From Streptomyces ferrugineus (GTDB lineage Bacteria > Actinomycetota > Actinomycetes > Streptomycetales > Streptomycetaceae), in the NCBI RefSeq assembly GCF_015160855.1, contig NZ_CP063373.1, positions 3,906,001 through 3,970,000 on the forward strand: a DNA stretch of 64,000 nucleotides. Reading direction: 5' to 3'. Under the pieces are notes generated by a model that saw only the letters and a list, made by a program, of their open reading frames with translations, had not been told where the DNA came from and did no database searches. Shown here piece after piece: positions 32,727 to 40,999 of this stretch (position 1 is the stretch's first letter; every line of letters begins with the position of its first letter). The translations under genes were made by a program, and so were the position numbers.

Positions 32727-34124
32727 ATGACGGAAATTCTTGTGCAGGCGGCTTCGGGGGATCAGGTTCCTCCCATGACCAGGGTGGTCGAGCACCCGGC
32801 ATGGCCGGTGCTCAAGGATGCCGTGGAGCAGATCCGGCCATGGCAGTCCAAGGACGGGTCGATCGACTTCGAGGCCGAGGGCGCGCCCGCGCGTGCGGAC
32901 GCCGAGGCCGCCGTACGCCGCGTCGTGGCGGCCGTCGAGGAGCTGTCCCCGCTGCTGCCGCACGACGCCGACTACCACGCGGCCCTGGTGAAGGACCTGA
33001 ACCGCTGGGCCGAGGGCGGCTTCGAGGTGCCCGACTTCCTCGACTCGCTGCTGGCCTTCCAGCCCGCCGCGAGCCGCGCGGACGGCCTCCAGCACCTGGT
33101 CGTCTTCGCGATGTACACGCAGAACGGCAACCCCGACCGCAACCTCGAGGCGGTCGTCCTGCGCATGGTCTGGCCGGACTGGCTGGCCGAGCTGGAGCGC
33201 ACCCGCTACGACAACCCGCTGTTCTGCGGCATCAAGTTCGAGGACTTCACGGCGGGCTACGACACCAACTCCGCCGTCCTCTTCCCCGAGACCATCGCCG
33301 TGCGCCAGGCCCCCGAGCGCTTCAGCTGGGGCGGCATCTTCTGCGACCGCGAGGCCGCCCGCTTCCGCCGGGTCACCGACGCCGCCGTCGACATACTCGG
33401 CCTGGAGCTGCCCGAGGACATCGCCGCGATGGTCCACGACCAGAAGCGCTGCGAGGAGGCCTTCGTGCTGTGGGACATGGTCCACGACCGCACCCACAGC
33501 CACGGCGACCTGCCGTTCGACCCGTTCATGATCAAGCAGCGCCAGCCGTTCTGGATGTACGGCCTGGAAGAGCTGCGCTGCGACCTCACCGCCTTCAAGG
33601 AGGCCGTGAAGCTCCAGGCGGACGGCGTCCCGCAGGCTCGTGACGTGCAGTACGCGGTGCTGTTCGACCGCATGTTCCGCTTCCCGGTCACCGGCGAGCG
33701 GGTGCGCAACTACGACGGCCTCGGCGGCCAGCTCCTCTTCGCCTACCTGCACAAGCACGGCGTCGTCCGCTGGACCGACAACAGGCTCGCCATCGACTGG
33801 GAGCGCGCCCCGCAGGTCACCAACCAGCTCTGCGCCGAGATCGAGAAGCTCTACCGCGACGGCATCGACCGCCCCAAGCTCGTCCACTGGTTCGCCGGCT
33901 ACGAGCTCGTCTCCACCTACCTCGCCCCGCACCCGGGATCCAAGTGGGCCAAGGGCCCCGACGCCCTCGACCTGTCGCAGCCGCCCCGGAAACTCGTCGA
34001 TGACGTGCTTCCGGACGAGTTTCCGCTGAGCATGTTCTATGAGGCCCTCTCCAAGAAGCTGAAGAACGTGATCGCCTCGACCCGGGGCATCCGTGCGGAG
34101 AGCGCCGAGCGAGTCGCCGCGTGA
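32727..34124 (+). CDS. DUF6421 family protein
   Basis: A 465-residue soluble protein of unknown function, recognised as the streptomycete DUF6421 type. It is rich in conserved His/Asp/Trp motifs such as HAALVKDLNRWAEGGFEVPDFLDSL, QHLVVFAMYTQNGNPDRN, MVWPDWLAELERTRYDNPLF, LWDMVHDRTHSHGDLPFDPFMIKQRQPFWMYG and LHKHGVVRWTDNRLAIDW; HDRTHSHGD could bind a metal (inference). No signal peptide or membrane helix. ATG at 32727 follows GGAGGATGGGAC. It is translationally linked to the SDR gene (GTGA overlap of stop and an alternative GTG), and downstream lies a threonine aldolase-like enzyme, so the three probably act together. Confidence 0.8.
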   Translation: MTEILVQAASGDQVPPMTRVVEHPAWPVLKDAVEQIRPWQSKDGSIDFEAEGAPARADAEAAVRRVVAAVEELSPLLPHDADYHAALVKDLNRWAEGGFEVPDFLDSLLAFQPAASRADGLQHLVVFAMYTQNGNPDRNLEAVVLRMVWPDWLAELERTRYDNPLFCGIKFEDFTAGYDTNSAVLFPETIAVRQAPERFSWGGIFCDREAARFRRVTDAAVDILGLELPEDIAAMVHDQKRCEEAFVLWDMVHDRTHSHGDLPFDPFMIKQRQPFWMYGLEELRCDLTAFKEAVKLQADGVPQARDVQYAVLFDRMFRFPVTGERVRNYDGLGGQLLFAYLHKHGVVRWTDNRLAIDWERAPQVTNQLCAEIEKLYRDGIDRPKLVHWFAGYELVSTYLAPHPGSKWAKGPDALDLSQPPRKLVDDVLPDEFPLSMFYEALSKKLKNVIASTRGIRAESAERVAA

Positions 34125-34165
34125 GCGACCGCAGCACCAGCAACACTGCTCAGGAGGCGAAGAAC

Positions 34166-34915
34166 ATGGCGGGGAACGGAGCTCTCAGCGGTGCGGTGAT
34201 CGCGGTGGCCGGCGCGGGTGGCCCCGCGGGCCGGGCGGCGCTGCTGCGACTGGCCGAGGCCGGTGCGACCGTCGTCGGCGCGGACAACGATCCCGAACGG
34301 CTCGCGGAGGCCGTGGACGCGGCACGCTACGCGTCCGGCGGCGCGACCGTCACCGGCGAACCCGTCGACCTGCTCGACCTGCAGTCCGCCCGCGAGTGGG
34401 CCGACCACATCGAGAAGGACTTCGGCCGCATCGACGGCTTGGTCCACCTCGTCGGCGGCTGGCGCGGCAGCGAGACCTTCGTCAAGACCAGCCTCGACGA
34501 CTGGGACTTCCTGGAGCTGCTGCTCATCCGCACCGTGCAGCACACCTCGCTCGCCTTCTTCGAGGCCCTCCAGCGCAGCGACCGCGGACGGTACGTACTG
34601 ATCAGCGCCGCCGGCGCGACGAAGCCGACCGCGGGCAACGCCTCCTACGCCGCCGCCAAGGCCGCCGCCGAGGCGTGGACCCTGGCGCTCGCCGACGCCT
34701 TCCGCAAGGCCGGGGGCGCCGAGGGCCCGTCCTCCGCGGCTGCCATCCTGGTGGTGAAGGCGTTGGTGCACGACGCGATGCGCGCCGAGCGGCCCAACGC
34801 GAAGTTCGCGGGCTTCACTGACGTCAAGGACCTGGCGGACGCCGTCGTCGGCGTCTGGGACAAGCCCGCCGCCGAAGTGAACGGAAAACGCCTGTGGCTG
34901 ACCGAGAAGCCGTGA
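34166..34915 (+). CDS. short-chain dehydrogenase/reductase (SDR)
   Basis: A 249-residue Rossmann protein: cofactor loop VIAVAGAGGPAGRAAL (TGxxxGxG variant AGAGGPAG), GLVHLVGGWRGSET (NNAG-equivalent), YVLISAAGATKPTAGNASYAAAKAA with the catalytic Ser, Tyr and YxxxK (YAAAK). Substrate unknown. The ATG at 34166 has AGGAGG 8 nt upstream; a GTG at 34121 overlapping the DUF6421 stop would add 15 residues and could be used for coupling. Its TGA overlaps the aldolase GTG (GTGA). Confidence 0.88.
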   Translation: MAGNGALSGAVIAVAGAGGPAGRAALLRLAEAGATVVGADNDPERLAEAVDAARYASGGATVTGEPVDLLDLQSAREWADHIEKDFGRIDGLVHLVGGWRGSETFVKTSLDDWDFLELLLIRTVQHTSLAFFEALQRSDRGRYVLISAAGATKPTAGNASYAAAKAAAEAWTLALADAFRKAGGAEGPSSAAAILVVKALVHDAMRAERPNAKFAGFTDVKDLADAVVGVWDKPAAEVNGKRLWLTEKP

Positions 34916-35982
34916 ACCCTCCGAAGACCGACGCGCGTCGCCATCACGACCCGGAGGTCCGCGGTTTCGCCAGTGACAACTACGCCGGCGCCCACCCGGA
35001 GGTGCTCGCCGCCGTGGCCCTGGCCAACGGCGGGCACCAGGTCGCGTACGGCGAGGACGACTACACCGAGAACCTCCAGCGGATCATCCGCAGCCACTTC
35101 GGCGCCACCGCCGAGGCGTTCCCGGTCTTCAACGGCACCGGTGCCAACGTCGTCGCGCTCCAGGCGGTCACCGACCGCTGGGGCGCGGTGATCTGCGCCG
35201 AGAGCGCGCACATCCACGTGGACGAGGGCGGGGCGCCGGAGCGGATGGGCGGCCTCAAGCTGCTCACCGTGCCGACCCCCGACGGCAAGCTCACGCCCGA
35301 GCTGATCGACAAGCAGGCGTACGGCTGGGACGACGAGCACCGGGCGATGCCCCAGGTCGTCTCGATCACCCAGAGCACGGAACTGGGCACCCTCTACACG
35401 CCGGACGAGATCCGCGCCATCTGCGAGCACGCCCACGCGCACGGCATGAAGGTGCACCTGGACGGCTCCCGGATAGCCAACGCGGCCGCCTCCCTCGACG
35501 TCCCGATGCGGACGTTCACCGACGCGGTCGGCGTCGACATCCTCTCCCTCGGCGGCACCAAGAACGGCGCCCTGTTCGGCGAGGCGGTCGTGGTCCTCAA
35601 CCAGGACGCCGTCAGCCATATGAAGCACCTGCGCAAGCTGTCCATGCAGCTCGCCTCCAAGATGCGTTTCGTGTCCGTGCAGTTGGAGGCCCTGCTCGCC
35701 AAGGACCTGTGGCTGCGCAACGCCCGTCATGCGAACGAGATGGCCCAGCGGCTGGCCGAGGGCGTACGCGCCGTCCACGGCGTGGAGATCCTCTACCCGG
35801 TGCAGGCCAACGGCGTCTTCGCCAAGCTCCCGCACGACGTGAGCGAGCGCCTGCAGAAGAGGTTCCGGTTCTACTTCTGGGACGAGGCGGTCGGCGTCGT
35901 GCGCTGGATGTGCGCGTTCGACACGACCGAGGACGACGTGGACGCGTTCGTGGCGGCGCTGAAGGAGGAGATGGCGCGCTAG
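34912..35982 (+). CDS. threonine aldolase / beta-eliminating lyase family protein
   Basis: A 356-residue PLP enzyme of the low-specificity threonine aldolase type. RGFASDNYAGAHPEVLAAV is the family start (SDN), FNGTGANVVALQ binds PLP phosphate, HLDGSRIANAAASL carries the PLP Asp, and SLGGTKNGALFGEAVV holds the Schiff-base Lys (about residue 217). It would cleave threonine or a related beta-hydroxy amino acid to glycine and aldehyde. GTG at 34912 overlaps the SDR stop; a GTG at 34894 is possible. Last gene of a three-gene operon ending at the hairpin at 36016. Confidence 0.9.
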   Translation: MNPPKTDARRHHDPEVRGFASDNYAGAHPEVLAAVALANGGHQVAYGEDDYTENLQRIIRSHFGATAEAFPVFNGTGANVVALQAVTDRWGAVICAESAHIHVDEGGAPERMGGLKLLTVPTPDGKLTPELIDKQAYGWDDEHRAMPQVVSITQSTELGTLYTPDEIRAICEHAHAHGMKVHLDGSRIANAAASLDVPMRTFTDAVGVDILSLGGTKNGALFGEAVVVLNQDAVSHMKHLRKLSMQLASKMRFVSVQLEALLAKDLWLRNARHANEMAQRLAEGVRAVHGVEILYPVQANGVFAKLPHDVSERLQKRFRFYFWDEAVGVVRWMCAFDTTEDDVDAFVAALKEEMAR

Positions 35983-36015
35983 GCGTCACGTGAGCCCCGG
36001 AATCTGCATAGATAT

Positions 36016-36053
36016 GCGATCACTCGAAGAGTCATTGACTCGCGAGTGATCGC
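36016..36053. terminator. strong two-stage hairpin after the aldolase operon
   Basis: Outer stem GCGATCACTCG/CGAGTGATCGC (11 bp) and inner stem GAGTC/GACTC with an ATT loop stack almost continuously, and GTTTCTAC follows. It begins 33 bp after the aldolase stop, which suits a terminator. Confidence 0.7.
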
Positions 36054-36181
36054 GTTTCTACTGCAGCATGGAGCGGGCGGATGACTCGTATGTCTATGCA
36101 CAGCTAGGGGACCGGCATCTGCACGGTGCCTGGCATCGGCAGGATCCGCGCCTTCACGCCCGACCCGGAGTCCAACGAGTT

Positions 36182-36195
36182 GGACTATCCAGTCC
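36182..36195. promoter_or_regulatory. palindrome upstream of the B3/4-domain gene
   Basis: GGACTATCCAGTCC is an inverted repeat (GGACT/AGTCC around ATCC) in the promoter region of the B3/4 gene. It resembles GntR-type operator spacing, but no regulator is assigned. The rest of 35983-36267 holds the terminator and no gene. Confidence 0.35.
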
Positions 36196-36267
36196 TGTAT
36201 GCTGAACCGCACCCGGCGACCGGCCGTACCTGTGGAAGACGCTCCCCACCGCACTCTGAGGCAGCCG

Positions 36268-36963
36268 ATGACTCTCTCCCTGACCGTGTCCGACGAGGTG
36301 CGTGCCCTTGCGCCCGGTTTCACGCACGTCGCCGTCGAGGCGCACGGCCTGGTCAACGGCCCGAGCACCGATGCCGGCGCCGCGCTCCTCGACGACGCCG
36401 CCCGCCGGCTCGCCGTACGCCTGGACGGGCGCGCCCCGCACGAGGACCCGCACATGGCGGCCTGGCGCGAGGCCTACACGGCGTTCGGATCGAAGCCGTC
36501 GCGCACCCGCAATTCGGCGGAGGCGCTCGCCAAGCGGGCCCTGGCCGGGGCCGGGCTGCCGCGCATCAACGTCCTCGTCGACGTCTACAACGCCATCAGC
36601 GTCGCCCACCTCATCCCCGTCGGCGGCGAGGACATCGACCGCATCCAGGGCGGGATGCGGCTGGTGCGCGCCACCGGGGACGAGGACTTCGTGACCGTGG
36701 CCGGCGGCGAGGAGGTCGTCGAGCACCCCGACGCCGGCGAGGTGGTCTGGCGCGACGACGCGGGCGTGACCTGCCGCCGCTGGAACTGGCGCCAGGGGCC
36801 GCGCACCCGGCTCACCGAGGAGACCACCTCCGGCATCTTCCTGCTGGAGAGCATGGCCCCGATGCCGGTCGCCGAGGTCGAGGCCGCGGCGGCCGAACTG
36901 GCCGAACTGCTTCAGAAGTTCAGCCCCGGAGCGCGGATCACGGTGCGTTCTCCGGCGTCGTGA
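36268..36963 (+). CDS. B3/B4 domain-containing protein (PheRS beta-like editing domain)
   Basis: A 231-residue stand-alone B3/B4 tRNA-binding domain protein. The hallmark is RRxxxRN-like YTAFGSKPSRTRNSAEALAKRAL, followed by LPRINVLVDVYNAISVAHLIPVGGEDIDRIQGGMRLVRATGDE and WRWNWRQGPRTRLTEETTSGIFLLES. Homologues may trans-edit mischarged tRNA, but bacterial functions are largely unproven. ATG at 36268 with GAGG just upstream; ATG at 36199 would add 23 unlikely residues. The last 26 nt overlap the convergent LysR gene. Confidence 0.85.
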   Translation: MTLSLTVSDEVRALAPGFTHVAVEAHGLVNGPSTDAGAALLDDAARRLAVRLDGRAPHEDPHMAAWREAYTAFGSKPSRTRNSAEALAKRALAGAGLPRINVLVDVYNAISVAHLIPVGGEDIDRIQGGMRLVRATGDEDFVTVAGGEEVVEHPDAGEVVWRDDAGVTCRRWNWRQGPRTRLTEETTSGIFLLESMAPMPVAEVEAAAAELAELLQKFSPGARITVRSPAS

Positions 36964-37861
36964 CGGCCGGGCGCCCGAGCGTGTCGCGGGCGCACCTGCG
37001 GAAGTCCGCCACCAGCCGGCCGCGATCCCCGGCACGCGTGGCCAGCACCACATGGCTCGGTTCCACGCCCTCCAGGGGGACCGTGGTCAGATCGGGGCGG
37101 ATCGTGTGCACGCGCGGGGTGGCCGGGACGATCGCCACGGCCTGACCGTCGGCTATCAGCTCGTACTTGTCCTCCATGGCCTCCACCAGCGGACCGTCCG
37201 GCGCCGGCCGCCCGTCGGGCCGCGGATCGATGCGCCAGTAGGCGTTCCACACCGGGTTGTTCCGCACCCGGGGCATGGGCTCGTCGGCGATGTCGTCCAG
37301 GGTCACCGACTCCTTGCCGGCCAGGCGATGGTCCAGCGGCACCATCAGCACCCGCGGCTCGTCGTGGAGGACCGTCACCTCCAGCCCGTCGGCCGGGAGG
37401 GGCAGCCGCGTCACCACCGCGTCCACCCGGTGGTCGAGCAGGGCCAGATGTGCCTCCTCCCACGGCAGGTGCACGGCGTGCACCTCGGCTTCGGGACGGC
37501 GCCGGCGCAGGGCGCGTACGGCCGGGGTGACGATGAGGGTCGTGGTGTAGCCGACCGTGAACCTGCCGGGCCGGGCCGCGGCCCGGGTGCGCGCCGCGGC
37601 CTCGGCGGCCGACCGCAGCAGCGCCCGCGCGCGGGGCAGGAAGACCTCCCCGGCCTCGGTGAGCCGGGTGCCGCGCGGGGTGCGATCGAGCAGGCGGGCG
37701 CCCAGCTCCTGCTCCAGCCGGCGGATCTGCCGGCTCAGTGACGGCTGGGCGACGCGCAACGCCTCGGCGGCGCGGCCGAAGTGGCCGTGCTCGGCGACGG
37801 CCGTGAAGTAGCGCACGAGGCGCAGATCGAGGTCCGGTGAGGGCTGCGGTGGCTGGGGCAC
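36938..37861 (-). CDS. LysR family transcriptional regulator
   Basis: A 307-residue LysR protein: N-terminal HTH LRLVRYFTAVAEHGHFGRAAEALRVAQPSLSRQIRRLEQELGARLLDRTPRGTRLTEAGEVFL, then a periplasmic-binding-like effector domain (FTVGYTTTLIVTPAVRAL, VDAVVTRLPL, VLMVPLDHRLAGKESV). Length and motif are canonical. The likely target is the divergent epimerase gene 170 bp away, or itself. GTG at 37861. Confidence 0.92.
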   Translation of the reverse strand: MPQPPQPSPDLDLRLVRYFTAVAEHGHFGRAAEALRVAQPSLSRQIRRLEQELGARLLDRTPRGTRLTEAGEVFLPRARALLRSAAEAAARTRAAARPGRFTVGYTTTLIVTPAVRALRRRRPEAEVHAVHLPWEEAHLALLDHRVDAVVTRLPLPADGLEVTVLHDEPRVLMVPLDHRLAGKESVTLDDIADEPMPRVRNNPVWNAYWRIDPRPDGRPAPDGPLVEAMEDKYELIADGQAVAIVPATPRVHTIRPDLTTVPLEGVEPSHVVLATRAGDRGRLVADFRRCARDTLGRPAVTTPENAP

Positions 37862-37978
37862 TCTCCCAACGTACGCCTCCTCACCGCACTCTGGGCTGGG
37901 GTGATGCCTGAAACGTATGGCTCACTGCGAAAGGGGACTTGGACCCGGGGTGCCTCGTGCTCGCAGGGTGGAGTCACC

Positions 37979-37998
37979 GGCCCGGAAACGTCCGGGCC
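37979..37998 (+). promoter_or_regulatory. short hairpin in the leader of the epimerase gene
   Basis: GGCCCGGA/TCCGGGCC, a perfect 8-bp stem with an AACG loop, stands 18 bp before the ribosome binding site of the epimerase gene. Too close to the gene for a normal terminator; may be an attenuator or protect the mRNA. Confidence 0.4.
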
Positions 37999-38030
37999 TT
38001 CCGACTTCCCTGCCGAAGGAGTGCTTTCCT

Positions 38031-38921
38031 GTGCGTGTCCTCGTCACCGGCGCGACCGGATTCATCGGGTCCGCCGTCGTCCGCGACCTGCTGCGAGCCG
38101 GGCACCAGGTCCTCGGGCTCGCCCGCTCGGACCGTTCCGCCACGGCGCTGAAGGAGGCCGGGGCCGAGGTGCGTCGGGGCGACCTCGACGACCTCGCCGG
38201 CCTGCGGGAGGCGGCGGCCGCAGTGGACGGCGTCGCCCATCTGGCGTTCATCCACGACTTCTCGAACTACCCGGCCGCCGCACAGGCCGACGAGCGGGCC
38301 ATCGAGGCGATGGGCCAGGCGCTGGCGGGCAGCGACCGCCCTCTCGTCGTCACCGCCGGCACCATGTCGCTCGCGCCGGGCCGCACCGCCACGGAGGAGG
38401 ACGTGGTCGACCCGCGGACAACCGCGGTGCCCCGCCGGTCCGAACAGGCCGCTGCGGCGTTCGTCGAGCGGGGTGTACGGGTCTCGGTGGTGCGGCTTCC
38501 GCCGTCGGTGCACGGCGAGGGCGACCACGGCTTCGTCCCGCGTCTGATCGAGATCGCCCGCGAGAAGGGCGTCTCGGCCTACCCAGGCGACGGCTCCAAC
38601 CGCTGGCCCGCCGTGCACCGCGTGGATGCGGCCCGTCTCTTCCGGCTGGCCCTGGAGGCGGCGCCCGCGGGCAGCAGGCTGCACGGCATCGACGACGAGG
38701 GCGTCCGGGTGCGTGACATCGCCGAGGTCTTCGGCCGCCACCTGAATCTGCCGATGACCTCGATTCCTCGTGAGGAGGCGGCGGGTCACTTCGGCTGGCT
38801 CGGCCCCCTCTTCGCGGCGGACGCCCCGGCGTCCAGCGCGCTCACCCGCGAGCTGCTGGGCTGGCAGCCCACGCGGCAGGGCCTCCTGGCGGACCTCGAA
38901 GCGGGCCACTACTTCAACTGA
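38031..38921 (+). CDS. NAD-dependent epimerase/dehydratase (extended SDR)
   Basis: A 296-residue protein. N-terminal Rossmann motif VRVLVTGATGFIGSAVVRDLL, then AEVRRGDLDDLAGL and AVDGVAHLAFIHDFS, catalytic-region RRSEQAAAAFVERGVRVSVVRLPPSVHGEGDHGF; the usual YxxxK tyrosine is not obvious (the corresponding site reads RSEQAAA), as in other atypical NAD(P)-binding SDRs of this branch (YlbE/NmrA-like). Substrate unknown. GTG at 38031 is 11 nt after GAAGGAG. It is divergent from the LysR gene. Confidence 0.8.
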   Translation: MRVLVTGATGFIGSAVVRDLLRAGHQVLGLARSDRSATALKEAGAEVRRGDLDDLAGLREAAAAVDGVAHLAFIHDFSNYPAAAQADERAIEAMGQALAGSDRPLVVTAGTMSLAPGRTATEEDVVDPRTTAVPRRSEQAAAAFVERGVRVSVVRLPPSVHGEGDHGFVPRLIEIAREKGVSAYPGDGSNRWPAVHRVDAARLFRLALEAAPAGSRLHGIDDEGVRVRDIAEVFGRHLNLPMTSIPREEAAGHFGWLGPLFAADAPASSALTRELLGWQPTRQGLLADLEAGHYFN

Positions 38922-38966
38922 GGGCCGGCACCACCGGCGTTCGACCGACGCCGGCCGGCTGTGCGC

Positions 38967-39695
38967 TCAGCGCGCCTCGGACTCCCGAACCTGCTCCGCC
39001 GTGGGCGCGGTGCCGCCGAGGTGGGCCGGCATCCACCAGGTGTCGCTCGCGTCCTTGGGACGCACGGGGTAGGCGCGCTGGGCGGCCTCCAGGAGTTCCT
39101 GCACCCGCTCGCGCAGCTGGCGGGTGATCGCGCCCGCGTACTTGTCCTTGGAGGCCTCGAGAGCCTCGCCGACCCGGATGGTGATCGGGATGTGGCTGCG
39201 CCTGAAGTTGCGCGGGTGGCCCTTGGTCCACAGGCGCTGGGTGCCCCACACGGCCATCGGGATCAGCGGTACGCCCGCCTCCTGGGCCAGCCGGGCGGCG
39301 CCCGACTTGAAGCTCTTCAGCGTGAACGACTGCGAGATCGTGGCCTCCGGGAAGACCCCGACGATCTCGCCGGACTTCAGCGAGTCCAGCGCGTGGGCGT
39401 ACGCCGCCTCACCCTGCTCGCGGTCCACCGGGATGTGCTTCATGCCGCGCATCAGCGGACCGGAGATCCGGTGCCGGAACACGGACTCCTTCGCCATGAA
39501 GCGCACCAGGCGCTTCTGCGGGAGCGCCGCGAGCCCGTTGAAGACGAAGTCCAGATAGCTGATGTGGTTGCTCACCAGCACGGCGCCGCCCGAGCGCGGA
39601 ATGTTCTCCGACCCCTTGCAGTCGATCTTGAGGTCCCACGCCTTGAACAATGTCTGGGCGAAGCCGACGACGGGACGGTAGACAAGCTCTGCCAT
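38967..39695 (-). CDS. 1-acyl-sn-glycerol-3-phosphate acyltransferase (PlsC family)
   Basis: A 242-residue PlsC-type acyltransferase. Catalytic HX4D is in VLVSNHISYLDFVFNG, followed by HIPVDREQGEAA, the glycerol-phosphate motif FPEATISQSFTLKSFKSGAARLA (variant of EGTRS) and IPMAVWGTQRLW. It acylates lysophosphatidate in membrane phospholipid synthesis; a streptomycete genome usually has several paralogues. ATG at 39695 begins MAELVYRPVVGF. Confidence 0.92.
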   Translation of the reverse strand: MAELVYRPVVGFAQTLFKAWDLKIDCKGSENIPRSGGAVLVSNHISYLDFVFNGLAALPQKRLVRFMAKESVFRHRISGPLMRGMKHIPVDREQGEAAYAHALDSLKSGEIVGVFPEATISQSFTLKSFKSGAARLAQEAGVPLIPMAVWGTQRLWTKGHPRNFRRSHIPITIRVGEALEASKDKYAGAITRQLRERVQELLEAAQRAYPVRPKDASDTWWMPAHLGGTAPTAEQVRESEAR

Positions 39696-39883
39696 GGACG
39701 GGGTGGACCCTTCCTTCTCTGCCTGGGAAGGAAGCTCCCAGTGGGAAAGTTACGCAGCCGTAGGTTTACGGCTTGCCGCAGATCGTGCCCCAAGAACGGC
39801 CGAGGGCCAAGCCCAAGTGCCTGGGAACGGCGAGATCCTCGTCACGTCCACCCCTTGATCCACCTCGGACTTTGGCGTCGCCT

Positions 39884-40300
39884 TTACCCGGCGGCGGCCG
39901 TGAACCGCCGTGCGAGCAGGTACATCTCGCACCCCAGGCAGTAGCCGAACACGGCGTTCAGGAACGCCGCCGCGAGCGCCGCCCCGGTCGCGGCGAGACC
40001 CAGCCAGTCCGGCCCGAGCGTGTACCCGATCAGCCCGACGCCCGCGAAGACCAGTCCCACCGCCTGGGCGAACCGCGGCGGCTGCGGCGCCTCGAACTCC
40101 GTCGGCGGCCCGATCCGCGGCCGCACGGCCCTGCGGAACAGCCGGCCGTACGGCGAACGGCCCACCCCGCCCGCCGCGCCCAGCGCGAACGCCAGCGTCT
40201 GCCAGGCCAGCAGCCAGGCGCTGCCGGTGACCAGAACGACCGCGAGCACCACGGTCGTCACGGCCGCCCCGAAGCGCGGCCCCCTCACGTCGATGTCCAT
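39884..40300 (-). CDS. DUF4395 family membrane protein
   Basis: A 138-residue protein with three to four membrane helices and the DUF4395 start VRGPRFGAAVTTVVLAVVLVTGSAWLL; RLFRRAVRPRIGPPTEFEAPQPPRFAQAVGLVF is the conserved central loop. The helix FGYCLGCEMYLLARR carries a CxxC, which together with the divergent thioredoxin suggests a thiol-redox membrane partner (inference). ATG at 40300. Confidence 0.87.
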   Translation of the reverse strand: MDIDVRGPRFGAAVTTVVLAVVLVTGSAWLLAWQTLAFALGAAGGVGRSPYGRLFRRAVRPRIGPPTEFEAPQPPRFAQAVGLVFAGVGLIGYTLGPDWLGLAATGAALAAAFLNAVFGYCLGCEMYLLARRFTAAAG

Positions 40301-40377
40301 GAATCAAGCATTCCGCATGGGAAAGGCTTCTGGGGAGTCGGGAATCTTTGCGGTCCCGTGAACGCTTGAGCAGGGTG

Positions 40378-40791
40378 ATGACCGGACTTGTGGTGTGCGT
40401 GGCGGTGCTCGCGGCGGCGAGCGCCTACGGAGTGCTGCATCGGCGGCGGAGCGGGAGAGTAAGGGTGCGCGGGCGCGACGACGGAAAGCGGCTCGGGGCG
40501 GCCGAGTTGGGCACCGGGCTCGGCGAGCGCGCCACCCTCGTGCAGTTCTCCAGCGCCTTCTGCGCGCCCTGCCGGGCCACCCGGCGCGTGCTCGGCGAGG
40601 TGGCCGGCATGGTCCCGGGTGTGACCCATGTCGAGATCGACGCCGAGGACCACCTGGACCTGGTCCGCCGGCTCGACATCCTCAAGACCCCGACCGTGCT
40701 GCTCCTCGACGCCGACGGCAACGTGGTGCGGCGGGCCACCGGTCAGCCGCGCAAGGCGGATGTGATCGCCGCCCTGGGGGAAGCGGTCTGA
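40378..40791 (+). CDS. membrane-anchored thioredoxin-like protein
   Basis: A 137-residue protein with an N-terminal membrane helix (TGLVVCVAVLAAASAYGVL) and a thioredoxin fold bearing the active site FSSAFCAPCRATRRVL (CAPC) and the cis-Pro segment DILKTPTVLLLDADG. It is divergent from the DUF4395 gene and probably forms a redox pair with it. ATG at 40378; a GTG three bases earlier is also possible. Confidence 0.87.
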   Translation: MTGLVVCVAVLAAASAYGVLHRRRSGRVRVRGRDDGKRLGAAELGTGLGERATLVQFSSAFCAPCRATRRVLGEVAGMVPGVTHVEIDAEDHLDLVRRLDILKTPTVLLLDADGNVVRRATGQPRKADVIAALGEAV

Positions 40792-40874
40792 GGGGCCGTG
40801 ACGCGAGGGTGAGTCATCTCCCACATCGCGGAACGTACTTGACTGTGTGCACCAGCTATCGTCAGCCTGACCGT

Positions 40875-40955
40875 ATGCCTGAGGAACTCCTTCTCTTCGG
40901 ACGGGCCCACGTCGATCTGGCCCGCACCGCGAGCGCGTGCTGTCCGAGCTGTTGA
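40875..40955 (+). CDS. 26-codon cysteine-ending leader peptide upstream of the flavin reductase
   Basis: MPEELLLFGRAHVDLARTASACCPSC* matches the actinobacterial leader-peptide pattern HVDLxRxxSAxC found before sulfur assimilation genes; three of its last five residues are Cys, encoded TGC-TGT-CCG-AGC-TGT. The ATG lies about 15 nt from a possible -10 (TATCGT), so the transcript may be nearly leaderless. In mycobacteria such poly-Cys peptides act as cysteine-responsive attenuators. The 44-nt gap to the flavin reductase start shows no strong terminator, so coupling by ribosome stalling is the likely mode. Too short for ordinary gene calling. Confidence 0.75.
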   Translation: MPEELLLFGRAHVDLARTASACCPSC

Positions 40956-40999
40956 ACGGCCACGGATCCCCACGTCTCTCCTCGCAGAAGGACAACTCC

